Assembly (NCBI GenBank): GCA_949358305.1 | Contig: OX442314.1 | Coordinates: 54,073,369-54,137,368 of the forward strand | DNA from: Strigamia acuminata | Lineage: Eukaryota > Arthropoda > Chilopoda > Geophilomorpha > Linotaeniidae | Length of the DNA: 64,000 nucleotides | Direction: 5' to 3' | Shown here: positions 52,965 through 63,515 of the stretch, in pieces | Position numbering within the stretch: position 1 is the first letter of the stretch | Layout: each line of letters starts with the position of its first letter | Notes under the pieces: model-generated | Database searches by the model: none | The model's input: only the letters and a program-made list of their open reading frames with translations | What the model was told of the DNA's origin: nothing | Position numbers and translations under genes: made by a program

Positions 52965-55900
52965 ATGTGCGCCCATCGAAATGGAGACCGTAAACATCTC
53001 ACAATCCCTTCAGGTACAAAACACAAATAAAATAGTATTATATGAAGAATATGGTTAAAAAACGTTAAAAATCGATCCATCGAGCTAATTGAATGATGTA
53101 TTTATTTTTTTAGGTCCGTACTCGGTGGGTTGTGTTGATATTATGACGGAATACTCACCAAATGGATGTTTCATTCGCTTATTTTATCCATGTACTCACG
53201 AAAACGTATTGACACGGCCAATGCAATGGCCTTTGTGGCTTCCATCGAAAGCGTACTCGAGAGGATACGGTTATTTCTTAAATTTTTGGCCGCCTGCTTT
53301 CCAGAAATTGTATAAATGGTTGGTAGGTAAGTTGCTAACCCCCAACAAACAAATACATTTCGGTATTCTTTCTTCCTAACGATGAAAATTAATTTTATAG
53401 GTGATGTTTACATTCCTGCATTATGGAACGCACCGCCGATACGAGGCATTAAATTCCCTATTCTAGTATTCAGCCATGGTTTAGGAGGTTGTCGAACTAC
53501 ATACTCAACCATCTGTACCGAATTATCGTCTCATGGATTCTTCGTGGCCGCTATTGAGCACAGGTATAATGTATTTGATTTAATGTATTTAATTTAATGT
53601 ATTTGATTTAATGTATTTGAAGTGATGGTGATTTTATTGCAGGGACCGCTCCGCTTGTTATTCTTATTACTATCGTGATGTAAATAAATGTCCCAGTGAC
53701 GACGAGGACGAAGCTTTTTCTTCTTCTTATCGTTCCTCGACCGATGGTATTGCGCCGAGTTACGTTGTGGAACCTGTTTATTATTTAAGAGTGCAAAAGC
53801 CATTGAAAGAATTTATCGTGAGGAATAACCAAGTAACTACAGTTATTCTATTTGGGATTAAATTATTTGTACACTATCCTCCTCTATATTTTACACTAAA
53901 AATCCCTGACTTTTACACTAAAAATCCCTGACTTTTAGGCTAAAAATCCCTGACTTTTAGGCTAAAAATTCCTGACTTTTAGGCTAAAAATCCCTGACTT
54001 TTACGTTAAAAATCCCTGACTTTTACACAAAAAATCTCTGACTTTTACACAAAAAATCTCTGACTTTTACACTAAAAGTCCCTGACTTTTACACTAAAAA
54101 TCCCTGACTTTTACACTAAAAATCCTTGACTTTTACACTAAAAATCCCCGACTTTTACACTAAAAATCCCCGACTTTTACACTAAAAATCCCTGATTTTT
54201 ACACTAAAAATCCCCGACTTTTACACTAAAAATCCCCGACTTTTACACTAAAAATCCCCGACTTTTACACTAAAAATCCCCGACTTTTACACTAAAAATC
54301 CCCGACTTTTACACTAAAAATCCCCAACTTTTACACTAAATTTCTGAATATCACCACTATTTTTTCTTATTTCTACACAAAATAAATTCATACACATCAA
54401 GGACTGGTTTAGGTTAGGTTAGGTTAGGTTAGATAGAAAAAAGAAAGCGGGGTCGTGTAAAATTTATTTTTGTTCAGTGTAAAAATAAGGGAAAATAGTG
54501 TACAAATAAATGGAACCCATTCTATTTTATTTTAATTTATATTTAATTTTCTACATCTCGCAGGTTCATCAAAGAGCAGCTGATTGCATGAAAACATTAG
54601 ATGTTTTAACTGGTTTAAATCGAGGCAAAATGGTTCATAATGTGATGGATCCCAATTTTCCTGCTTCTGCATTTCAAGTATTTTAAGTGCTGAATAGTTT
54701 GTGCAGTATAATTAATCGTAAAAGTATTCATCTTGATGACAGAATACGATGGATGTGACGCGCGTAGCCGTAGCTGGGCATTCGTTTGGCGGCGCCACGA
54801 CCATAACAACACTAGCAAACGATGCGAGATTTTGGTAAATCGAGCAGAACATTAGTTGGTGATAAGAACACTGTCATAACTTCTTAATCCACAGTGTCGG
54901 TGTGGCGTTAGATGCTTGGATGTTGCCGGTGAAAACGGAAATACACATGTGTCAAACCGTAAAACAACCGATCTTTTTTATTAACTCTGAATATTTCCAA
55001 ACTGCCAAAAATCTACAAACAATGCGAGCGTTGGAGTCTCTCGAAAAGTCTCGCAGAATGGTAACGATAAGGTGAGAATTTTAATATAAATTTTAATATT
55101 TTAATGAAAAATAATAAATTTTAATATTTTAATGAAAAATAATAAATTTTAATATTTTAATGAAAAATAATAAATTTTAATATTTTTATGAAAAATAATA
55201 AATTTTAATATTTTTATGAAAAATAATAAATTTTACTATTTTAATCAAAAATAATAAATTTTAATATTTTAATCAAAAATAATAAATTTTAATATTTTAA
55301 TCAAAAATAATAACTTTTAATATTTTAATGAAAAATAATAAATTTATATATATTTTTTAGAGGTTCAGCTCATCAAAATCAGTCGGATATTCCTTTCCTA
55401 GCGAGTAACTGGGCTCGTAAAGCTTTTGGAATGGGGTCGCGAATGGATCGATTTCTAGCTATGGAAATAAATAATAAACTAATGCTTTCATTTCTTTGGC
55501 GTCATTTGGGTAAGTATTTTTGTTGTTGTTGTTGTTTCTAATATAATTTTAACATTAATGAAATTTTGTTAGATGTGCCAGCTAACCTGGAACACGAACG
55601 GTTCTTAGAGACCCACAAAGATTTAATAATTGAAGGTACTGTTTGTCGTGCCCGACTTTGAAATTGCCACGTTTAATATAGTTGAAGCCTGTTTAAATTG
55701 TTGATTCGTTGCTGTTGTTGTTGTTTTTTAAAATATAAAAACGGCTAGTATTTCTGAAAATTTTATCAAAATTTTATATAGCAATTTTAACAATAATGTA
55801 ATTTTTTAAAGTCGTTTTCCAACGCAAATGGTGTAAACGTTTTTGCCTCGCAGTGATGGAATTGTGTAATAGCGGTTTAAACAGTTATATTTTAAAACGC

Positions 55901-56045
55901 ATTAGTGAGTTTGCGGTTGCCAATTGTTCCTTATAATTGAGTTACAAGCTGTGTAATGAAATTTTTATTTTCAGTTGGTAGCTATAGCGCCCATTATGTA
56001 GTTAATTTTAATTACTTTTATGCCAAAGAATGTAATTCTTATTAG
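52965..56045 (+). CDS. Platelet-activating factor acetylhydrolase (PAFAH2-like)
   Basis: Eleven exons with consistent phase: 52965-53013, 53114-53326, 53401-53563, 53643-53832, 54564-54677, 54743-54834, 54895-55071, 55361-55509, 55573-55635, 55812-55904, 55975-56045; about 457 residues. The enzyme hydrolyses the sn-2 acetyl or short oxidised chain of PAF-like phospholipids. Family marks: [11 protein letters not shown] near the start, the HGLGG oxyanion segment, the nucleophile in GHSFGG (exon 6), the catalytic Asp in ALDAWMLP (exon 7) and the catalytic His in GSAHQNQSD (exon 8). No signal peptide is visible, so an intracellular PAFAH2-type enzyme is likelier than the secreted plasma form. The start ATG follows an in-frame stop at 52932. 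The last two exons are beyond the conserved domain and less certain. An alternative last exon fits at 56107-56216. Confidence 0.88.
53885..54345. repeat. Minisatellite in intron 4 of the PAF-acetylhydrolase gene
   Basis: About 20 copies of a 22-bp unit, ACACTAAAAATCCCTGACTT plus two T, with C/T variants (CCCTG, CCCCG). Non-coding. Confidence 0.9.
54410..54432. repeat. Short interstitial TTAGG repeat
   Basis: Four to five units of GGTTA in the same intron, matching the arthropod telomere motif TTAGG. Confidence 0.7.
55080..55345. repeat. AT-rich tandem repeat in intron 7 of the PAF-acetylhydrolase gene
   Basis: About ten units of 26-27 bp built on AATAAATTTTAATATTTTAA, with small variants. 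Non-coding. Confidence 0.85.
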
Positions 56046-56106
56046 TTTGTTTTAATGATTGAATTATGTGAACTGTGTTTAATTTACTGCCGTCATATGC
56101 TTAAAG

Positions 56107-56216
56107 GATTTAAGATTTCTGTCCGACAAAGATCACGTTCATCGGGAATCGCCCAACGTTTGCGGACTCCACTTCGCTCACGTATCACTTCAGTTACTAG
56201 CGCTACGAGGACTTGA
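56107..56216 (+). CDS. Possible alternative terminal exon of the PAF-acetylhydrolase gene
   Basis: After an acceptor-like CTTAAAG there are 110 bp open to a TGA at 56214-56216, in the phase that exon 9 or exon 10 would supply. It would encode a basic tail (ISVRQRSRSSGIAQRLRT). It requires skipping the exon at 55975-56045, which contains a stop. Evidence is phase and openness only. Confidence 0.35.
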
Positions 56217-56849
56217 TAATTATTTTGTGTTTATATTTATTTTTATAATACAATTTCCTTTTAATCGACTTACTGTAATATTGTGATATTCAAAGTATTA
56301 TGACTGATAAATCCAGCTGATTGATGCATACTGTCGGGTTGTTATTTTTTTTATTGAATGCAAGAGCACGATAAAGCTATTCCATGTAAAAGGTATATAA
56401 AAAAAATGATGGTATGTGGTGTATACGTAGCTTTTTTTTATCAGTAAAGTTATTGTAAAATTAAAATTACTGAATTTGTATCAAAGTTTGGGGAGGGGGT
56501 CAGTTTTGTTACGTAATTTCTGAGGAGGGGTGTGCGGATTTATTTCGACCTTGTTAAAGGGGTCTAAAAACGCAAAAATTTGCGTTACGTAATTTATGGA
56601 CGGCCCCAAAGAAACTATTTTATTAATACTTTAAATACATAAGTTGCCACTTGATGGCAGCACCAACTAAACTAGCAAACAACTAGTATAGCTATAGTGT
56701 ATTTGAGAATGTGGAAATAATTTTTGTGGGAACTGTGATTAATTGAATTTCAGATTTTAAATGATTTTGAGGTTGCACATAATTACACATAATTAGCTCT
56801 GCAGAGGTTTTAAATGTGGTCAATTTACTACAAACATTTGGCGACAAAT
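56217..56849. other. Intergenic region downstream of the PAF-acetylhydrolase gene
   Basis: No gene. A stretch at about 56730-56832 (GAATTTCAGATTTTAAATG to AAATGTGGTCAATTTACTA) is a diverged copy of 59285-59360, so an old dispersed repeat is present. Confidence 0.5.
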
Positions 56850-57097
56850 TATTCCCCCCCATTTTTGGCTCATTTACCCCCCAAGAATGATTTAATTCGC
56901 CCCCGCTCAAAACATCCTCAATTAAAGTTTGGCACTCCCCTAACGTTTGAGCCCCCTAATAAATTCGTTTTCCCTTAACTGATTTTCCTCCAATTATTTT
57001 TCCACGTACCCCATGTTTTTTCAAACGTACCCCAACTAGGTAAAACGTTCCCCAACGTTCCCCAATGTCACATCGCATCAACGCATAGGATACTGGG

Positions 57098-57104
57098 TAT
57101 ATAA
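57098..57104 (+). promoter_or_regulatory. TATA box of the MULE ORF
   Basis: TATATAA in the context GGGTATATAAGGCAG, 39 bp before the ATG at 57143. It lies just inside the left inverted repeat, where a transposase promoter is expected. Confidence 0.55.
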
Positions 57105-57142
57105 GGCAGTCTGGTGTCATATTCAAAAACATATTTGTAGCA

Positions 57143-57520
57143 ATGGCACCCACTCAACTTGTCATTATCGATTCTGAATCCGATGCCGATTGTAATTCCG
57201 ATTGCGAGCCACAAGCGAAGCGTAATGCGTTTGAATGGAAGCAGATTAGAACATTTCCGTGCGCTGAAGAAGCCAAAGAATACATTCGTTCTGAGAATAT
57301 GTGGACATATAAGCGGAAACATGCGACTACAGAGGGAAACAAAGTGTTTTACGACTGCAAGTATTCTAGCTCTTGCAATGCCAAAACACTTTTACTTTAT
57401 TGCTCTGACTCGGACAAGGTAGAAGTACACCACAGTTTGGCTGTTCACACCCATGACTTGAGGTTAAGAAGAGGTATCCCTGAAGAAGTGCTGCTGGGCT
57501 CACGTCATACGGAATGTTGA
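57143..57520 (+). pseudogene. N-terminal part of a MULE transposase with a FLYWCH-type zinc finger
   Basis: 125 codons from ATG at 57143 to TGA at 57518-57520. An acidic start is followed by a FLYWCH-like finger: TYKRKHATTEGNKVFYDCKY, a second Cys in SSCNAK, and HSLAVHTH supplying the histidines. FLYWCH/WRKY-GCM1 fingers bind DNA at the N-terminus of many MULE transposases. The catalytic region is absent. Confidence 0.6.
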
Positions 57521-57691
57521 CAAGAAGCTGCACTTGATACCAAGTCGGGACAGTCAAAGCACGGTGCGAAAAAATATAGTTAGCTTGCAGTTGGCCAGCT
57601 CTGACGAGTAGTTTGAAGTTTCACATGACCTGTTTTTGCCAAGACTTACATCTGCAAACACATCATAGGGATTGCAGTTATTGAGAATCTG

Positions 57692-57781
57692 CTTGTTGTT
57701 CCACCGGAGGCAAAGAATGTTCCCCTCGGCCACAAGCGCGGGCGCCCAGCGAAAGCAAAGAGAGCATTGTGTTCCCTATGA
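57692..57781 (+). pseudogene. C-terminal remnant of the MULE transposase with an AT-hook
   Basis: An open stretch encoding LLVVPPEAKNVPLGHKRGRP then AKAKRALCSL and a stop TGA at 57779-57781. GHKRGRPAKAKRAL is an AT-hook-like tail of the kind found at the end of MULE transposases. It lies immediately before the right inverted repeat. Confidence 0.5.
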
Positions 57782-58010
57782 AAAGAAAATTGCACAAAAA
57801 TATTAAGAGTTGGGGTACATTGGAAAAAAGTTGGGGTGTGTTGGATAATAATTGGGGGAAAATTTGATGGGGAAAAACAAATTTATTAGGGGGATAAACA
57901 GTTAGGGGGTTATAAACATTAATTGGGGGTGTATTGAGTGGGGATAAGTAAAATCATTATTGGGGGTAAAGTGAGTTAAAGATGGGGGTGTTTAAATCAT
58001 AGCCCAAAGA

Positions 58011-58549
58011 TTTTCAGGTGTTACTTTAAAGTAACATTTTCAGTGCTTTTATGGAATGGCGCGTTTAGACATAAACATACTAGTTTCTTTAATTTCAGGG
58101 ACAAATTCTGTTGTGATATAAGTGGAAAAAGAATTGTTTGTTAGGAAATTCTATTATTTTCTTGAAAGTCAGTTAATTTTTCGAATTTACCCGCATTTGT
58201 GTTTAAAAGTGATGCAAAAATGGATTTGTAATGCTACACAAATTGAAATTTCTACCAATAGTTTGTTGCTTGCTTTATTGTAATTAATTTGGAGTAGTCG
58301 GATTGATGGGGAAACAAGGAGACTTAAAAAACTTGTATTTTGTCTACCATTAAGTTTATTTTTATGATTCACACGATATCACCACTAGTGCATTCTTGTA
58401 TACAACCTAAGTATTCTCCTATTAAGATTCTTGAGATGTTCTCTGCTGGAATCCGAGGCCATTTTCAGCAGAGACGCTTTAGGAACGAGGAGACAGAGAT
58501 TGTGCTTTTAAAAAGTGGTTTACAGACACATTGGCAATGTTTTAAATAA
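58011..58549. other. Intergenic region, no gene recognised
   Basis: A plus-strand frame at 58340-58549 (with RGHFQQRRFRNEETEIVLL) is open but lacks any known motif or splice support. It ends at the start of the minisatellite. Confidence 0.4.
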
Positions 58550-58554
58550 AAGAT

Positions 58555-59055
58555 TTTACATTTTACATTTAAATACATAGAAGATTAAATACATTTTACA
58601 TTTAAATACATAGAAGATTAAATACATTTTACATTTAAATACATAGAAGATTAAATACATTTTACATTTAAATACATAGAAGATTAAATACATTTTACAT
58701 TTAAACACATAGAAGATTAAATACATTTTACATTTAAATACATAGAAGATTAAATACATTTTACATTTAAACACATAGAAGATTAAATACATTTTACATT
58801 AAATACATAGAAGATTAAATACATTTTACATTTAAATACATAGAAGATTCAATACATTTTACATTTAAATACATAGAAGATTAAATACATTTTACATTTA
58901 AACACATAGAAGGTTAAATACATTTTACATTTAAATACATAGAAGATTAAATACATTTTACATTTAAATACATAGAAGATTAAATACATTTTACATTTAA
59001 ATACATAGAAGATTAAATACATTTTACATTTAAATACATAGAATATTAAATACAT
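58555..59055. repeat. 33-bp minisatellite
   Basis: About 15 copies of a 33-bp unit (AAATACATTTTACATTTAAA, then TACATAGAAGATT). Because the unit is a multiple of three and has no stop in one minus-strand frame, it reads as MYLIFYVFKCK repeated. One copy near 58796 has lost a T and breaks the frame. I regard the reading frame as incidental. Confidence 0.92.
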
Positions 59056-59060
59056 TTAAT

Positions 59061-59764
59061 CAATTAATAAAGGACAAATTGCTTTTCAAATGCAACTGAT
59101 ATGTCAATGTGCATTCAGAGGTTAAATGGTGTGTTACTTCTGACTCAACTTTGAGAATACGGTGAACAAATATAGCATTTATTAATGCAGGGGCTGTGTC
59201 TACAGTTGCTTAAATACATACATAAATTGTGTGTTCCATTATCTAACACTATATTTGGGACTTGTTTTAGTGGCTACTGTGAGTAAATAAATTTCAGATT
59301 TTGGATAATAATGTTTTTGAGTGCAGAGCTTATAAATGTGGTTAATTTACTAAGAATACTCTTTGGTATTACTTTTAACGGTAATTAATAGTTAGTAGAT
59401 AGTTACTGCAGTGGTGAGTTTAGGCATAGGCGCAGTAGGTGCTTGCCTAGAGCCTCTGATTTTTAGAGACCTCAAAATGTGCTCTATATACAAGATTAAA
59501 TACATTTACGAAATTAGTTAACAAAGGGCAAATTACTTTTTCTGTGCAACTAGAGTGTCAAAGTGGTTTTAGAAGTTACATGGTGAAATTTTTACTGCAA
59601 TTACCAAAGGTCGTGCATTTATATAGAGGATGATGCACCAGTGTGTTGCTTTTTGGTTTCATTTTCAATGCTTTTATAAAATCGGAATGAAATGTTTGTG
59701 GAAAATGAAATAATTTAATGGGACAAGAGATTGAAAAGTTGAAATGCTTTTTTTAAGTTTTGAA
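59061..59764. other. Intergenic region downstream (3') of the DEG/ENaC gene
   Basis: No gene. Contains a dispersed repeat copy (about 59285-59360) related to 56730-56832, and a second short TTAAATACATTTA-type repeat flank near 59490. Confidence 0.5.
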
Positions 59765-62700
59765 TCAAATGAAATTTTCAACAAGAGAATATATTGAGAG
59801 GCCGGTCAAAATACCAAAAATTGATCCGATTTGACAGAGTAATTTGACAATGGAAATTACTTTCTGTTCTTCTATTACTTCTCGGATGTTGCTGTCAATG
59901 CTGTATTTAATCTTATCGTCCATTCGTATTGATTGTTTAATTATTGAAGGTATGAATATTGCTTCTTCACAGGGTAGTAAGCAGGAGCAGTCTTTCTGTG
60001 GATTTGTCTTGAATTGAATCTCCAAATAAAGTGTGGTAGTTGTCTTCGCTGATGTGGTATTCTTGCAATGAGGTAATGAACTGTTTTTCATAAACGGTAA
60101 TCTAATAGAATAACATGAATTGTGTCAGTGCATTTCTAATATTGAAATCTGATTTAAGCTTAGCAGTTTAAAATTCATAGTTTTCAATGTTGTTGATGTA
60201 CTATACAAAGTGATATTTTAAATTGATAGAAACTCACTTGCATTTGAATGAGTGCTGGTCAAGCTTCCTTTTGAAACAGTTCTGCTCACATTCGACAACA
60301 AGATTATTTGCTTGACACGGACTTTTGGGAGTATTTAATCGAATTAGCTGAAAATGACAAATTAAGCCAAAAAAATAGTGAGGTTTCAAAGTACAGAAAA
60401 TCTACCGTCTGGCGTGAAAGATCAATTTTAATGTTTGTCAATCCACGTACAATAAAAATGTGTTTGGGATGAAAAAATTGATTTTGTGACAAAATGAAGG
60501 TCTGTAATGAATTCAAAGAAATAAACATCTGAATGAAAAGTGAATCCACACAATTTCTCACTGGTTGATTTTCCATGCATTTTATGTCGCAAGGAGGAAT
60601 AAAGCCGCAAGTTGGCACAACTGCATCTGCGAAAATTATATTGTTTTTCTTTGGAAAATATGGCTGATCAACTGTAAACATTTAAAATGTAAGAGAAAGG
60701 TATTTAAGTTTTGGTTAATATTTGTACAGCGACCACTTTGGTATCGTGGCAGTTTCCATCACTGACCACGGGCCCATGCACAACCACGCGCTGGTACTAG
60801 GGCTCGCCGTTGGCTCATTTTCCATCTTTGCCCTGAGATGGAAAATGAACCAGGCTAGAAAATTATGCCTAAACTTCCTTCTCTACTTCTCTAAACCAAG
60901 TGATGTTTTATTATCATGTAACCTGACCAACTGTCACTAGAGGAAAAATATGGAAGGTGCATGCTGCTTGGTACCTTGTATTATTGACAATACACTGTAC
61001 TATTTCAATGCAATAATGCCTGCATAAATTCCTTGTGGTGTCAATACACCACAGTGCTCCCCCTCTCTCTTGATCCGGACCGAGAGAGATCGCACATTCC
61101 TTCCAAATTAATACATGCAGCTTCTAGCTTCAAAAAACCCCTAACTAGGCCTGGCCTACATCTAAATCTCTAATATACATTTGCTCACAATTTCGAAATC
61201 CGAAATAAACTTAAAACTTAAACTTAGACGACTTGGGCTTGACTTGCTAGTGCGGTCCTCCAGCCTAATGCGAACGCAACACTATATCATCCGCCCGATT
61301 CCGAAGATTCCTATCTATGTATTCTAAACTTCAACGCGATGGTTGATAATCCGGATCTTTCGGATCCTGAATTTCCTCCTCTGCGTCATCATACTCTTCC
61401 TCCGAATCGGTGGATCTTGTGTCAGGTCACGTCCGTTTATCGGCCGGTTGTATCGCTGGAGGGGCAGTGACTTCATTGGCTGCTTGTTGCAATCTCCTTT
61501 GAGTCAAACTGAGCCCTCGTGCGTGGTGTCACATCGAATGGGGGCGGCGCAAGCATCCTTCTGACCGGTGCAATCCTGTCTTTTGTTTTCCTTGGGACCA
61601 TCCAAAAGGTCTTCTGCACGTCGGTCCTTGCCAAGCCGCTTGGACCTGGGGTCGGCTGCACTTCTGGTAAAACCACATTTTCTCCTGTGTTTACCGGCCC
61701 TGCAACGGGAACTGGTTCCATAAAAGAAACTGGTTCCGTCCTCGTCACGATCAATGTGGGCTGCCTTCCCGACTTCCTTGGCCTGGGTTCCTCAGGCATC
61801 GGATTCCACGGTATATTAGGTGTAGTTGTGTCTTGGGTTTCTCTGGGTGCCATCACCTGCTCCCCAGCCTGTGGATGACGCGGTCTCAACTGATTAATGT
61901 GGCGGTCGTTAACCTCTTGGGTGTCCATACGCTGGGTCTCATACATGACATCTCCCTTCCGAGTCTTCACTATTGCCGGAATCCATGTCGCGTCTCCCTT
62001 CTTGTATGAACGAGCCCACACTTCCTGTCTTGGGGCTAATACCCTCTTAGGTGGCCGCCGGTCTTCTTGAGCCGCTCCCACAATTGGCTTCAGTGTGTCC
62101 AGGTGGGTCTTAAAATGCCCTTGCAACATCAGCGTAGCTGGGGACTTTCCATCCACTCCCGGTGTACAGCCTTGGACATAAAAAACGTCCCTTATCTGCT
62201 TGAGCTCAAGCTTCAGAATGAGCAGTTTCAATTCTAATCACCAGATGGCGCAAAAAATCGTCGATTGTTTCTGACATCACAATGAGAATTTTGTAACTAG
62301 ACAACAACAACCGATCAGCAAACATGGCTGAGTTGTGGATTTCTAATTTTGACGCTTGTCGACAGAACTGCATGCAGCTTTTGAGGAGTTTAGGAACGAT
62401 CAGTTCGCAGATGGAAATATCGGAGAGAAAAGTCGATCTGAAGTCTGAATTTGAGAAAAGATTAAAAACGATCCTTCCGCCAGTTGTGAATACATTAACA
62501 AATTCCCAGCTGCAAATACACGTTGAGCGGCGGATTAACAGCCCAAAAAATCCCAGATACGCAACCTGCGTCCTGAAGAACTCGCATTTCCGTCTCACCA
62601 GTCGCAGATTCGCTCTTCTGAGTCTTCTCAGGACTTCTCTGACCAACTTCACATGCTCTTCGTAAGTATCTGTCGCAATCAAAATGTCATCCTGATATGG

Positions 62701-63226
62701 TGAGACATCATCCAGGTCAGCAAACATTGTATCCATAATCCTTTGGAATACTCCGCTGCTTGAAATAGTACAGTGTAATGTCAATAATACAAGGTACAAA
62801 GCAGCATGCACTTTCCATTTTTTTCCTCTAGTGACAGTTGGTCAGGTTACATGATAATAAAACATCTACTTGGTTTAGAGAAGTAGAGAAGGAAGTTTAG
62901 GCACAATTTTCTAGCCTGGTTTATTTCCCATCTCAAGGCAAAGATGGAAAAGTGGCACCCTGACAGGGATAGGGTAAGGTTAGGGTAAGGCAAGGCAAGG
63001 GGACAAAAGCTGCAATTACCACAGCTCACTTTCGACAACCTCGTAGTTGGACTCCATTAATCCGTTAATCTTTCTTTTATCGTTTTTGGCGAAATAAACA
63101 TTTGACTCGGAACATTCAACCCTTTCGCATCGCTCTTCTCAACTTACCTTTCTTAAACACGGTGCACATTCCAAAGACTGTTGACAAGTAGAATATGTTT
63201 AGAATTTTAGGATCAACGTCTTTGTA
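59765..63226 (-). CDS. DEG/ENaC-type sodium channel, C-terminal exons (partial)
   Basis: Minus-strand exons with matching phase: 63226-63148, 60671-60451, 60347-60238, 60101-59765 (stop). The last exon encodes the end of the extracellular domain (KDCSCLLPCEEAIF) and the second membrane helix (KLLCQIGSIFGILTGLSIYS, then LVENF). GLS there fits the G-x-S selectivity filter. Upstream exons encode PKSPCQ, VVECEQNC and CKLPFMKN, typical of the cysteine-rich domain. The 63226 exon (FGMCTVFKK) resembles the GxCYTFN region and splices in phase to 60671. DEG/ENaC proteins are trimeric, amiloride-sensitive channels with two membrane helices. The N-terminal exons lie beyond the window or were not recognised. 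The segment at 60671-60451 is unusual for the family, so that exon is less sure. Confidence 0.6.
61006..61472. other. 3' non-coding part of the Gypsy remnant
   Basis: Lies just downstream of the integrase stop on the minus strand. A region near 61040-61100 (CAATACACCACAGTGCTCCC, CTCTCTCTTGATCC) may be the start of a lost LTR. No gene. Confidence 0.4.
61473..62171 (-). pseudogene. pol: Integrase C-terminal fragment of a Gypsy retrotransposon
   Basis: About 233 codons with GKSPATLMLQGHFKTHLDTL, KPIVGAAQ, WARSYKKGDATWIPAIVKT and NDRHINQLRPRHP. This is the typical tail of Gypsy integrases, from the end of the catalytic core through the SH3-like GPY/F-type domain and a proline-rich end. The catalytic triad is missing. 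The stop is intact. Confidence 0.8.
62172..62547 (+). other. Foreign segment between Gypsy RT and integrase fragments, with an open frame
   Basis: This 376-bp stretch replaces the rest of RT, RNase H and most of integrase. On the plus strand an ATG at 62324 opens a frame (MAELWISNFDACRQNCMQLL, SQMEISERKVDLKSEFEKRL) that stays open into the RT fragment. It has the helical, charged look of a real protein and a plausible 5' leader. Source gene not recognised. Confidence 0.4.
62548..62757 (-). pseudogene. pol: Reverse transcriptase fragment of a Gypsy retrotransposon
   Basis: About 70 codons: GVFQRIMDTMFADL, then YQDD followed by ILIATDTYEEHVKLVREVL, and RKCEFFRTQVAYLGF. This is the RT palm around the YxDD box. 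It is cut on both sides. Confidence 0.85.
62958..63147. other. Rest of the DEG/ENaC intron with a GGTAAGG/GGCAAGG run
   Basis: Short G-rich repeats (GGGTAAGGTTAGGGTAAGGC at about 62970) resemble degenerate telomere-type DNA. Then follows a non-repetitive stretch with the donor site of exon 63148. Confidence 0.45.
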
Positions 63227-63515
63227 CTAGAAAAATAAATATTTGTATAAGTAAATTACAATCCCACACAAAATTCTAATTAAGTGTTTTGCATTCACGA
63301 TTTTTTTGTGACAAAACAATTTTGTTTTCACTTTCTGACCACAAGCTGATTAAATGTTCCTTGGAAATGAATAGCATGCCTACAAGTACTGTCTATAGTT
63401 ATTACAAAAAATCATCCAGTGTAAAATTTTGGTTGCAGCCAATCAAATGACTGCATTCTGCCATGCAATGATTTGGTGACATTAATTGTGTGTGATTCAT
63501 GCAAAGAAGCATGCA
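63227..63515. other. Non-coding stretch upstream of the DEG/ENaC exon
   Basis: AT-rich. No exon could be supported between 63227 and the MITE at 63516. Confidence 0.4.

Larger units (their letters stand above)
56850..58010. mobile_element. Internally deleted MULE-type transposon with about 200-bp inverted repeats
   Basis: The left arm (about 56850-57065, C-run rich: CATTTACCCCCCAAGAATGA) is the imperfect reverse complement of the right arm (about 57805-58010). The arms enclose a TATA-box promoter, an N-terminal FLYWCH-type zinc-finger ORF and a C-terminal AT-hook remnant; the DDE core between them is missing. Arm divergence is high and no target-site duplication was located, so the outer ends are approximate. 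Confidence 0.7.
60816..62957. mobile_element. Inverted-repeat-bounded composite carrying Gypsy pol fragments, in a DEG/ENaC intron
   Basis: Arms of about 190 bp (60816-61005 and about 62765-62957) are inverted copies, for example TTTTCCATCTTTGCC on the left and GGCAAAGATGGAAAA on the right. Between them, on the minus strand, lie an RT fragment, a 376-bp unrelated segment and an integrase tail. No clear target-site duplication was found. It could be a DNA transposon that captured retroelement sequence, or an inverted pair of LTR-like repeats left by rearrangement. Confidence 0.6.

Noticed and set aside
53885-54345. Regularly spaced repeats that could be mistaken for a CRISPR array
   Set aside because: The whole 22-bp unit repeats with no unique spacers, inside an intron of an animal gene. 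The same holds for 58555-59055.
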